Positions 1 through 10,929 of a stretch of DNA of 64,000 bases are shown here, piece after piece. Position numbers and translations under genes: made by a program. Each line of letters begins with the position of its first letter. Position 1 is the stretch's first letter. The stretch comes from Polytrichum commune (lineage: Eukaryota; Streptophyta; Polytrichopsida; Polytrichales; Polytrichaceae), in NCBI GenBank assembly GCA_950295325.1, contig OX485809.1, positions 14,010,001 through 14,074,000 of the forward strand. Direction: 5' to 3'. Under the pieces are notes generated by a model. It saw nothing but the letters and a program-made list of their open reading frames with translations. It was not told the origin of the DNA and did no database searches.

Positions 1-128
1 TTTTCGAAGAAATTAAGTTGAAAGCAATGCAGAATGAGTGGCAGTTTTGCCGGGGTCTGCATCTGCATTCTGGATGGAGGCCACTTTTCATTCCCGGATG
101 CAGATCCAGGAACAACTGGGCTTGCTCT

Positions 129-206
129 AAGTAAGGAGCAGGTGCTACAGTACTACCGACGGATGAATAAGTAAGAAGCAGGTGGTACCGTACTACCGAC
201 GGATGA
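129..206. repeat. Tandem pair of ~39-bp units
   Basis: Two near-identical units lie head to tail with a period of 40 bp. Each begins AAGTAAG and ends CTACCGACGGATGAA, with a few substitutions between them. They lie about 100 bp upstream of a TATA-like element, so they could be promoter elements, but no function is shown. Confidence 0.8.
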
Positions 207-3180
207 AACACGTGCGGGAACGGAGACGGGCGGCTGGGGGGGCGTGCAGAGGATGCGTGAGGCATCTTCTCATCTCCTCACTCCAATTCTCTACCTCCTC
301 TACTGCCTATTTATACTTACCGCTGAATCGTGCTTTTCACTCATCGCAATCTGCACACATACTCCTCTCAACAGCACCTTACTCTCCACAATCTCTCCTT
401 ACACCGCCTGCTGGATTTGGACTGGTCTACAACTGAGTCCCTCTCTCTCTCTACACTCTGCTACTTTGACATTGGAGACGGATTCCTTTGGATTTGCCGG
501 CCTCCACGGTGTTGCGGATTCTTTTGAGCTATTGGTACATAGTCTCAACATTCCACTGGACTTTGCAGCTCTCCTCGTACCTTGTTGGCCATGCTTGGTT
601 ACGCTTGGAATGTGAATGGGTTACCAAGTTTTCGTCGTTATTGTGATGTTGTGGGGAGATTGAAAAGCTAGAGAATTAAGCTGGATGTCAGGATTTCGGA
701 TGGGTCGTAGTTGAAGCCCCTCCCCTTGCAACGAGTCTCTTTGTGGTCTCTGTCACTTTAGTTGCTATCGATCGTAGGCCGTTTCGATCCATCGATGTTT
801 GGACTCTTGGTCGTGATCCTTTTTGTTTTCATCTCGCGATACCAGACACTTCCTTTTGATCAATTTGTACCTAGCCTCTATGATGTCGCTGTTGAAAGGC
901 TTTGTGCTCCCATGAGGTGGTGGTAATGCTGCACTTTAGTATTTGGGATTTCAATGTTTCTGGAGAGCATTCCTGGCTGTTCTGATTGCTCTGACAGGTC
1001 GTAGAGTCAACACACACTTTCTTTCGGGCCAATTTGTTTGATGGCTCGCATGTTGTTCTAATGCTTGTCTGTTGTCCGTATTCTGGTTGCACTGGAGCTG
1101 GGTGGCGTCTGGCAAGGGGGTAATGCTGGTCGTGCTTGATTTCATCGTCACGGCTTAGCTTGCACCGAATGTTGTGATATAGGGAAAGAAGTTGTTGGAT
1201 GTGGATGGCTGGTCCATAACCAGGGGTTTTGTGTTGGGCCCTGCCATTGCAATTAGCGTCTTTGTTATCCCTATGTCACTTTAAGCCTCTCATGTGTGGC
1301 CCCCCAGTGTTGCTACCATAGGTCATGTTCAGGCAGCGATGCCCATCTTTCTGGAACCTCGGTACAAGACAGGCCTGACGGCCTCCATGTTGTTACCATA
1401 TCTGTGCATTTGGTGCTTGGGTTTGGTGCTTGGGTTCACTGCACTATACACTGCAGGATGGGTTTGCGTTCTCCTCGTGTAACCGTGCTGGTGGTGCTTA
1501 GTCTCATTCCTAGGGCTCGCCTGCAAATCTACGAGATTCGAAATTGTGCCGGAGGAAAGGGAGCCGATAGATGTGGACGGCCCGGGGATATCCGTTGTAG
1601 TTAGCGTCTTCGGTGTTGGTGGTGTCAATTACTTTCTTTAGCTACCATCGGCAAATAAACCTCCCAACATCCATAATTCGTTGTGATGCAACGAATACGT
1701 AGTTTTTTTTGATTATGGCATTCTTTTTTTCCTGGTTGAGTTTTTTTGTAGCAACTTGTAGAACCAGCCAAATTCTTGCAGTGCACACATATTAGTGTAT
1801 TGCTATGTCCTTTAATAGGAGTTTCTTTGAGCTCAAACGCCTTGGAGTATCCCCGAAGCATCTGCTTCCACTTTTATTGAATATTTTGGGTAGGGTAAGG
1901 CTTCGCGATTGAGTTTGTAAAAAAACGGAATTGGGTCAACTTATTTGACAGAAGTTTGTTCAAGTACTCTTCCTTCGCGTTTCCCAGATCTGTTGGACTC
2001 TCTGGATATGTGTGGCCTGCTATATATGTAACTAGTTAAGTCCTTTGATAGTAACCAAGTTAAGAATTGGTGTGTGCACAGGTGTTGTTCCAGTGAGTGA
2101 CGAGCAAAAAGGAATAAGTTACGCTCCACATTACGAGAAGATCAGTTGCATGAGCGTTGTATGCATATGGAATTGGCTTCCGGTGCAGGGTTTCTCCAGT
2201 CGTGCTTTGTGCAGCGTGCGAAGGTTCGAAATACGGCCTGACATCGAAGTCATCCACTTAGCTCCTCTCATTTGGAACTTTCGTCGAGCGTTTGCACTAT
2301 CCATTGAACCCGAGGCCGCCTTTCCTGCTTGAAGAAATCTTTGAGAGGAGTTCCACATACGAGCATTTTGTTGAAAGACATCACATCAGTGTACTCAACT
2401 TACTTCGCCATGACTGAACACACTAAGCACGTGGCCGTGCTCCCTAGGAGAGGGGACGTGCTCCGTAATGTCGCCGTTTCCGTGGCAGACGATATAAACA
2501 ACATCTACAATGCTATATGTAAGAGGACCGGACATCCTCATCACGACCCAGCTGCCAAGTGTAGCTGCTTAGCTAATCCTCCTAAGTAATGGAAGGCACT
2601 CAAGGTAGAATGCTGCAGAAGAGACCCCAATCTCTCTCCGCCCTTAGTTGTTCAAGGGTTGAGCGCGCGCATATTTGTATTTTTACAGTAAACAACGAGA
2701 AGGTAGAAGGTGAGCAATACTAGGGAGGTGGTGATGGCGAGAGTAAAAGCTTCCAAGATGCGGCAACCAAAAGAGCCGGCAGGCGAAGAGGGACGGGCTT
2801 CCGGCGGCGGCACTTATTCTAACTGTTCTTGCACCGAGGACAATGGCAATTGCAAGAATCTGTTATGTATTGAAGTTGACCCCACATGTTTGGATTTGTG
2901 TGGTAAACAATGAACACGTAGAAGGCGAGCGGCGGAAATCAAAGAAACGGTGGGCGAAGAGGGTCTGCAGCACAATGTCGATTTTGAGATTTCGCAAGAG
3001 CGTGTCTGTTGTAGAATATTGCATGATAACGAACACATCTAGCAGCGATGTGGCTGTAATCAATGTTATGCATTACCTGTTTAGGATTAAGCTAGTCACT
3101 CCACGTGAACTGGACTACAATATTTGTCGTCAGATTGTTCATAGTGAATGTTGTAGCTAGTACTAATTCCCGGGTACTTC
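207..3180 (+). other. GC-richer, possibly transcribed region without a recognised protein
   Basis: This 3-kb stretch is less AT-rich than the DNA to its right. It starts with a TATA-like box and a CT-rich leader and ends just before a duplicated segment resembling a 3' UTR. Open frames of 60-123 codons occur at 244-615, 2045-2332, 2329-2589 and 2843-3160 on the plus strand. They overlap or switch frame and none resembles a family I know. Plausible splice acceptors exist (for example after TGTGCACAG near 2081), but no phase-consistent chain of exons emerged. It could be a non-coding RNA gene, a decayed gene, or the 3' part of a gene entering from the left. Confidence 0.3.
308..315 (+). promoter_or_regulatory. 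TATA-box-like element
   Basis: The string CTATTTATACTTA is followed by a pyrimidine-rich stretch with CT repeats near 430-450, as often seen around plant transcription starts. This is inference from motif and context only. No coding exon can be tied to it. Confidence 0.3.
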
Positions 3181-3182
3181 TG

Positions 3183-3391
3183 CAGTGGCTTTGGATGCTA
3201 GCCCTTGCAATGTAACTTCACTTCATCCGGATGGTGCATCATATGCACAGAGCAGAGGACATGTAATCTAGTGTTGAATAGCTTGCATTGGCTTGGATAC
3301 CAGCCCTTGCAATGTAATATATAGTTCGTCTGGATGCTCCATCACATCATGTGGAGGAGCAAAGCGCATGTAATCTAGTGTTGAATAGCTC
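3183..3391. repeat. Tandem duplication, ~105-bp unit
   Basis: Two adjacent copies start at about 3183 and 3288. Both contain AGCCCTTGCAATGTAA and both end CATGTAATCTAGTGTTGAAT. The middles have diverged. The CATGTAAT and TGTAATATATA strings could serve as plant polyadenylation signals, so this may be a duplicated 3' UTR of the region to the left. Confidence 0.8.
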
Positions 3392-3978
3392 GTAGTGAAC
3401 CTTGGCGTGTTTCTATCATGATGTAATTAACCAACTAGAAACATAAGGCCGTTCCACGGTGCATGACTTCTTTGTATCCATCTCCTGCTTCACATGATGG
3501 GAAGACCACTCGGCATGTATGGTTTGATTACGAGACCAATATCTCTGCTGTGCTTATGTTGTTGTACGCCGTTTTGCAATATGGATCTTTTGTAGATAAT
3601 ATGTAAACATCTTCAAGCATCTTGAAGTGATCTTTTGCCGGCTGGCTGCATGCTTGCAGATGAATTCATCAATGGCTATTATGTATGTCTTGGGAAGCAT
3701 TTACATCTCACTAGACATTTCGACAGATTTGGCACTTGAAGAACATGTATTGTTTTCAACTTCCATCAATCTATTCTATTCATTCTTGTAGTCAATCATC
3801 TCAAGTTTAACATGAAAAAACCAGCTTTGCATGATGAAATTTTGAAGCACTTACTTTAAATTGAACACAAGAGAATGATTCTTTTTCTTTTTCTTTTTTG
3901 AACCATATGAAATGAAATGAAATTTGATTTTAATGTGTGGGAAGCCAAAAAGGCTAATGGCATGGGACTGTAAGTACA

Positions 3979-4317
3979 TTAGGATGGTTTCAAACTAGGT
4001 AATCCCCTAGAGTGGTGGAGTGCGGTAGCTTCAGTGAGATAGAGGTTAATGCCAACTTCATGGTCCAACTGAAAGATAGACCATAGGCTCTCTTGAACTA
4101 CATTCTCAAATAATGATGGAAACTTATCTCTAATGGGGTTATATAGGGCACATTCCAACACAAAACTTGGCTCCTTTTCAACTGCACTATTGGAACAAAA
4201 GTGGCATAGTCTATTATCTCTAGAGATGGGGATAGTCGTCCGTTGTATAATTTGAATGACAAGTCTATGGTTCGAGGTGCAGTAAGCAACAATGATCTTA
4301 CGTTGTGATGGTGTCAA
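3979..4317 (-). mobile_element. 3' end of a LINE-type reverse transcriptase (degenerate)
   Basis: The minus-strand frame of 112 codons contains RDNRLCHFCSNSAVEKEPS followed by FVLECALYNPIRDKF. This is the C-x2-C...H/S...C finger found at the C-terminus of many non-LTR retrotransposon polymerases, normally with a His in the E-x-H-F-L-x-C part; here that His is replaced by Ser. A shifted frame (4098-4292) carries LLLTAPRTIDL, and a plus-strand relative at 26891-27276 has LLLTAPQIKDL, which shows common ancestry. Only the last ~110 residues remain, with no endonuclease or YxDD core nearby. It is a dead fragment. Confidence 0.65.
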
Positions 4318-4766
4318 TGGTTGCTTCGAGTATAATTTGCATTTGTATTTGAGAAAATCCTTGAGGTCGAGGTAGTCTAGGTTCCTCCCTCAGGGATGAA
4401 AAAAGTTCCACTCTTTAGCAATAAAAGCCTCATTGATATCATTGTATGTGATTTTAATGTGGTTGTTTTGTCATGGGTTTCCCAATGATATAGACCCCAT
4501 GATGCCTTTCACATGGTTGTCGATTTGTGCCAAGTATTAAATTTTCGTTCAACAAGGTGTTGGGAAGTGGTTGCTCTATGGACTAACTAAGAGGAGGGTA
4601 GGTGTACAGGTTGTTGTTGAAAATGCGTAATGAGCTTGAGAGCGTATAGTTCTATGAGAGATTCTCCAAATTCATATATGGCATTGGGTTTCCCTAGAGA
4701 TGGCTTGGCTTCATGATTGAAGGTAGCACCAAAATGGGGATACAACCACAATGCATCATACAATCG

Positions 4767-4822
<56 letters not shown>
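4767..4822. repeat. Microsatellite (TA)n(TG)21
   Basis: A short TA run passes directly into 21 uninterrupted TG units at 4781-4822. The surrounding sequence is intergenic. Confidence 0.97.
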
Positions 4823-4825
<3 letters not shown>

Positions 4826-4899
4826 TGAATTTATTACATGCATCATGCTTAGTCGTTGTTGGGAACATCACTTTTAAACAACTCATCAATGTAACATAT

Positions 4900-7011
4900 A
4901 TGGGACACTAGAAGAAATTGTGTCCAAATGAACCCTGGCACATGGCGGCGGTTGCCTTTGAGTTCGATCATTACCGTTTTGACTAGTACCGCCATTTCCA
5001 TTGCCTTTTTTACTACAAAGAGGGTGACCCTGGGTTAAATCCATTTATGTAACAAACATTATGTACTTTGACACCCATTATACCCGTGAAGGGTAGTCGT
5101 TACCACTTTGGTAGCGACTAGGTAGACACCAAGTAGTCACTAGGTAGCTATTTCAATGTTATGGATATGCACTCTAGATGGTAGGGTGACCACTAGGTTG
5201 TAATTTTGGAGCATAGTCACTGTGGGACAACAATAATCCGTGGGGAGGGTAGTACACTTAGTATGATATTTAGTGTCACCAATTCTAATTGTCTTGCTCA
5301 ATACTAATTGTAAACCGCATGATATTGTCACCAACACTAAATGTTAACCCAACATTATTTGTCACTCCTTGTAAATTTTTGGGGAATGAATGGTTTACAG
5401 TGTTGCAATTACTGTCACTTCTGGAGAGATTTTTTTATCAAAATTTCAATTATCCATGACAAGATTTCATCACCATTTGTTGACAAGTGAAGGTAGGGTT
5501 TTGGCCAATGGATGAACTCATCCATCATCCATGACTATTTTTCTTCACTTATTCATAAAAAGACTATGTTTCTTCAGTTATTCATAAGAGGTATCATATG
5601 AAAAGTTACCATAATGACATAAAATATCAAATGACACTAAATATCATATTTAGTGTAGATGTTTTACAAATTTTAGATTTCCATGTCTATATGTAGATAT
5701 GTGTGTGACATGTAATTATTGATGGAATTTCACGTTCAATAGCTAGAACAAGTAGGATGTGCAAGTTGGTTGTTGTTTGCATTGTATTCTTGGGAAGATG
5801 TTGGTCAATACATAAGGTGTCTCAATGGGATTAATGAAGAACAATTTTGAATTGAGTATGTTGTAATTGATTTTTTTTTCCATAAAAGTTGAATAGATTG
5901 GCATTCACTAGTTAGAGAGCATTCATTGCAATAATTGTTGGCAATTAGACATCGGAGATTCAATCACTTGGGCAAAGTTGAAGAGCCTTGATTTCAAAGG
6001 ATGTTCGGAAACATTTGGGTCCTTGGTTGGTTTAAGCTCATTGACAAACATATTATCGCTCGAGTTACTAGGATGCAAGCCATTCAAACAACTTGTGTGG
6101 GTATTAAAGAGCTTAAGCTCATCATGACCAATTAGATTGTTCTAGGACGGCAAGATCCAAGATTTGATGAATCTCATACGTTTGGAGATTTTTGTAATGT
6201 TCGACTACTTCCATCTTACAAGCTTGGGTAGCATTTGAGCACACGGTTTATGATACAAATTGCAAGAGTTTGAAGAATAGATTGCAAACACATATAGCAA
6301 GATGAATAAATTGCAATGTAGTATTGATTTGTCACGTAGTGGTTTACACTAACTACCAAAGGAATGGAAGAGGAAAAAAAAAAAAAAAAAAAAAGTTTGA
6401 TTTTCATGGTGGGACCATGTTGAGGCTTGGTTGTGCCTATTGTGGAGAAATTGGGGGAGCCTTTGTCAAGTGGGCAAGGACCTCTCATTTGGGTATCACA
6501 TCCATTTGCAATTTCGAAATCTAAAATGTACCTTGGTAGTGATTAACCATAAATAATCCAATTAAACATGTGGTAGAATGGTGTTCGTACATTGTACTTC
6601 GTTTGCATAGTTAGCATTATGGATGCTATATGATGGGTGTTTTTTGTGGAAATGTAGAGGGTTTTTGTTCTAGTGGAGATGAACCACAACATGAGTCAAG
6701 GATCAAGTAGCTTACAACACTTTAAAGGCATCTTTGATGCGTCATTTTGGATCCTATGCAAATTCATGAAAGTGGCATTCAAAATCTTGAAAAAGGGGAT
6801 AATGGAGTTTGTGGTAAAAGCCTTTGGCAAGGACAAATGTGGAGTATTCCCTTACTTACGTAATTTGTGAAATAGCACTGATATTTTATCATTGGGTTCT
6901 TTTATCAAAAGCTCTTGTTAGTCAAGATTTGGTCCGTTTCATTCAAATGCATATTGCTCAAAGAATTGAGAATCATTTGCAAATATACATTCAAATCCAA
7001 CAACAGGACAA
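4900..7011. other. Intergenic AT-rich DNA, no gene seen
   Basis: There is no credible coding sequence. Short variants of a TTTAGTGT/ACACTAAA motif recur at about 5250-5345 and 5634-5656, suggesting decayed inverted-repeat elements. A 21-nt A run lies at 6374-6394. Confidence 0.6.
5634..5656. repeat. Perfect 23-nt palindrome
   Basis: ACACTAAATAT and ATATTTAGTGT flank a single C, giving perfect 11-bp arms. Related pieces occur at 5250-5345 and at 34200-34440, so this looks like the centre or terminus of a small dispersed inverted-repeat element rather than a terminator. Confidence 0.8.
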
Positions 7012-7422
7012 TGTTGTAAAGGGAACTTTAACATTAGTAATTATAGATTAGGTAGAAATTGTGTATTTTGAATTATTATAGTGAATTTGGTATAAACTAT
7101 GTTGAGTTGTTTGCTTAGCAATAAGGAACTCGGTGATAGGTGGAGAAGGTTGCTTCTACTAGAGATAAGGTCATATCGGCCATTTAATTTAAGGGGACGT
7201 TGATAACCGAGTCAAAAGTTAGTGCTCAGCAAGAGTGTAGTTGTTATCAACCTACTTCTATGCACCAAGGGAAGTTTGGTGTTCTCCACACTACATTGGT
7301 AGTTCTTAAACAATACCTCCTTAATGGAAGGAATTTTGTGTAAGATGTTCATTGAGTGATCATTGCTATGTGTATCGATATGGGTCACAACTCATCCAAC
7401 CCATTAACTAGGGCGTTTAACA
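7012..7422 (+). repeat. Left LTR of the 7.0-16.4 kb element
   Basis: It begins TGTTG and ends TTTAACA, and it aligns along its length with 15967-16382. Conserved blocks include AGTTCTTA-AACAATACCTCC and CAACTCATCCAACCCAT. The start is uncertain by some tens of bases because the similarity fades gradually. Confidence 0.6.
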
Positions 7423-7441
7423 TTTTGGCGACTGTGTTGGG
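7423..7441 (+). other. Primer-binding-site-like sequence
   Basis: TTTTGGCGACTGTGTTGGGG follows directly after the left LTR and is absent after the right one. It resembles the TTTGGCGCC...CGGGG sequence that follows the 5' LTR in many plant Ty3/gypsy elements. The primer tRNA cannot be assigned. Confidence 0.5.
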
Positions 7442-7588
7442 GATGAGAGTATGAGATTGAGTATCAATTAAGTGACCTAACACCGAGCAATGTTAACATG
7501 GAAACCTCAGGAGAAAAACCTGACAAATAAGATCAACAACCACAACCATTGGGGTCACTAGAAATGGAGACTTGTGACATATCCATAG

Positions 7589-8540
7589 ATGGACTATATG
7601 AAGCAATGGGCAACATCATGGAACAATTTCAAAAATTGGACCAAATATTCAAATGATTTGAAAAGAGGCAAACCCGGCCAAAAAACTTTATTTATGGATG
7701 AAGATCCCAACACCAATATAGCATCACTTGTCACACTAGCACCAAAATTTATACCTCCACAACAACACCCAATGCATGGGCAGCAACCCAATGCCCCTTA
7801 TTGGGGTTGGCCACCTACTAACATACCCTCAATAACGTTCCCATTACTACCTTGCCACGAGCCAAACATCCATATCCGAATGGGGTGGACTTGAATGCAC
7901 ATGTCAAAGCCTTCCATGTCATTGCAACCACAAACAACATTGATCAATCATGAGATAGAAAACATATTTTTGATCAATCCATGCTGAGAAGCACGGGTGT
8001 GGATTGGTATGTAAGTTTTTGTGTGATGAACCACTCGTGAAACTAGAAACCCTAGAGCGACAATTCTACAAAAGTTTTGTAACGTTAAATCCAATGATAA
8101 TTATCACTAAGATGTCCAAGATAACACATTTCAACAACAAAATTGTACATGATTATTACTCATGTGTTTTGAAGTTATAAGATTACATGTTGAGTAGACT
8201 TGATGAGTTCATCTTGAAATTACAGTTCAGAGAATGGGCCACCTTGGATGGATGGGCGAGTACCAAGGCACCAATGCCTCCGCCTGCTACATGCACCATT
8301 TGCAACAATGTAAACCCCAATAAACCATGTTGGTTTGAACCTTCCAACCCTAAAAGTAGACTCATGGAAAATTGAAGGAAAAATACATTGTCGGTCAATA
8401 TTGAAGCAAAAATAACAAAATATCATGCCATTCAAACATGAAATTTATCTTACCACGCCACTCGGTTATTGCAATCAACACCTCTTCAATATTTCAAATG
8501 TGGTCGACCACATCGTAATATTGAATGTCCAATAGTCCAA
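7589..8540 (+). pseudogene. gag-like remnant
   Basis: Several frames are needed to follow the protein. The segments run from an N-terminal helix-rich part (around 7590-7680), through a block near 7890-8100, to a frame at 8187-8375 with a Pro-rich linker and CTICNNVNPN. A degenerate zinc-knuckle-like stretch, YFKCGRPHRNIECP, lies just before the inserted LTR. The order and the knuckle are those of retrotransposon gag proteins. In-frame stops (for example near 7953 and 8178) and frameshifts make it non-functional. Confidence 0.5.
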
Positions 8541-9151
8541 TGTCACGTGGCATGGTGTCGAGCACCAAGCCACGTTTTGCTTAGTTAGTTTTAGGCTAAT
8601 TAATCTTGTTGTTTAATTTATAAACTAAGCATTATGTTAGTACAATCCTCGGGATAATTATCCGGGTTAAAAGGGTTGTTTAGGAGTTACTTTTGTCTTG
8701 TGGGACCTTGCCATCTTTTGGAAGGTTCTCACCCCCTTGTCATGGGACCCACTTAGGATCGGGCTTGGAGGAGTCAAGGCACGGCATCTCCCTCGGCTTG
8801 GCATTCTTGCCAAGTCGAGTCTTGTAATTGTGAGAGAGAGAGCTTATGGTGTAGGGTTTGCTTCAAGCATGGCGGATTGTCATTGAGTAAAGCCTATGAG
8901 TTCTCTTCATCTCTTTCTACACTCTTAGATTCTCCTCGTGTGGAGTGAGATATAGTTCGCCTTGTATTAAGTGAGTCTTGAGAGATGTTATAATTCTAAG
9001 AGTATGTAATGCCTCTTTCATTACTTAGTTTCTAGACATCAATCTCATTGAGAGTGTGTTAATAACACACTTACTGTTGTTTTATTGTATGTTTTTTGGT
9101 TATGTTTTTTTGCACGATGTGTTATGTGTAACGATATGTATTTACACGACA
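8541..9151 (+). mobile_element. Solo LTR inserted into the gag remnant
   Basis: This 611-bp block starts TGTCACG and ends ACGACA, and CCAA flanks both sides (8537-8540 and 9152-9155). It interrupts the gag-like reading and has LTR-like composition, with a GAGAGAGAG stretch and a TATAATTC-type element near 8990. Boundaries are inferred from the TG...CA ends and the flanking repeat. Confidence 0.5.
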
Positions 9152-9598
9152 CCAACAACAATGGGAGAAATATCATGCCGAGCATAATGTGAATCATTGA
9201 GGAGGAGTAACTATACAAGAAAGTGAGATCTCACGGCTAATACATTGAATGTGGAATGTAATACAGTTTCGATTTACTTGCAAAATTCCAATGCGAAGGT
9301 TCCAAAAGCACGTGAACCAACCACACCATTCATCAATACATATTGGCAAAACTTGGATACCATTCAAGAGGCATGTACAAAGAAACTACATGAAGAACCA
9401 CTTGAATGGACACCAATACTTACGTGCTTACCCAATTGCTTTAACACCAAATCACCACACCAACAAAACATGCCACATAACCAACGCAAATACGAGAACC
9501 AACAGATGGACAATAAATCTTACAATAAACCACGTCAAATTCCTTTGAACCAAGTACTTCGCTTATGCCCCAAACACATGCGTACATTTGAAAGCTAA
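9152..9598 (+). pseudogene. Continuation of the interrupted gag/pol reading
   Basis: A 117-codon open frame (9245-9598) follows the solo LTR and is rich in Asn, Gln, Lys and Pro, like a linker between gag and pol. It matches no domain I can name. Its position between gag and reverse transcriptase is the only reason to assign it to the element. Confidence 0.3.
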
Positions 9599-10259
9599 CC
9601 AATACCCACGTCGATGGTATCAAAGCAAACCACCGCGTTGCTCTTGTACGAATGTGAATTGGTGATATAGCATTGAACAATGTAATAATTGATGGGCGTT
9701 TCCAACGTAGCTATCATCTCAAACCACTTTTGTAGATGATTGAACCTGCCCAAACTTGGAAAAAAAATAACAACTTTATCACTAAAATGGCTAACCATTT
9801 GAAAGTTAATCCATTGGGCATTTTGCAAAATGTAAAACTATTATCCACGGCATTACTGTACCTGTAACATTCACGGTACTTGAATTTGTGATGGAGACAC
9901 AATATCTTGTAATCCAAGGAAGATTGGGGGTAAGGGACACCAACTCTATGCAAAATTAGAATAGCAACACACTAACCATTGGACATGCAAAACGAGTTAT
10001 TATTCCCCATAAAGATCACACTTTAGCCAAAATATCACAAGCAATTTGAGGTTTAACCGGTTGCGATACTCTCGAGACCACTCCGAAGAAGAGGAACAAT
10101 AGTTGTTAGCACTTAATCCGGATATATCACCCATTGCCGAGCTAAATTAATCTCCGTCCCTTTAGCAAACCACTGTGGCCAATACACTTGTCAAATTCCA
10201 AGCAACAAGCATCAACCACATACCCATTAACAAAAATATAGGGTCTCATACTTTAAGAA

Positions 10260-10925
10260 ACAAACCAATGCCCAAACGGTCTATGAATTTGGATGAGAAA
10301 GTCCAATTTATGAATTTAGGCACTAAAGAGTGTCCCTAAAATATCAAGACCAACGTAGACTCATACGAGTCGCTTAAAGGAAAAAAACAAAAAAACATCG
10401 TTATTCCATAAATGAAAAAAAATAAAATTGCATGACAACATGTAGATCTCAAAGGCATGCCACCGGCTTTGGCGGAACATAGAATCAATCTTAGCCAAGC
10501 AAAATTATGGCAATACAATGGAAATAGCATATGAACCCCAACTATGCCCTGACAATATATAAAAAGGAGCTAGATAAGTTGTTAGCAAACATATTCAAAA
10601 CACACATTGATTTGTCTCCATGGTTGTTATTTCTAAAGAATTTGGAGCTTCAAGCAAATGCCTTGACTTTTGCAAGCTTAATATAGCTATGAGAAAATAT
10701 CACCATCCTTTGGCCCCAATTTGTGATGAATGCGCCCATGACTTCCCAAAAGGTCTATGGAGAAGATATTCAAACCATTCCCCAAAATAGTTTTAGAATA
10801 TACCTAGAAGACATGACCAAGATCAAGGATATCTTATACATACATGATACAACCACCCCAAGATTAGAAGCAAGTTTAACAATTAATGTGTTGAGGTTGC
10901 CCTTTTATGTCTTGAGGTTTCCTTA
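10260..10925 (+). pseudogene. Ty3/gypsy reverse transcriptase remnant
   Basis: At about 10427-10530 the frame reads VDLKGMPPALAEHRINL, matching the (Y)xDLKGIPPxxxxHRIxL start of Ty3/gypsy reverse transcriptases; the Trp expected just before it is a TGA stop. At 10723-10815 the frame reads FVMNAPMTSQ then RIYLEDMT, corresponding to the conserved FGLxNAPxTFQ and VYLDDxxVYS motifs, with the catalytic YxDD changed to YLED. The ~200 bp between, which should carry the rest of the palm, is broken by stops. The element cannot be active from this copy. Confidence 0.65.
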
Positions 10926-10929
10926 ACCC

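Noticed and set aside
2329-2589. Histone-fold-like protein
   Set aside because: A brief resemblance (TEH-K...) does not extend over the fold, and no typical histone residues follow.
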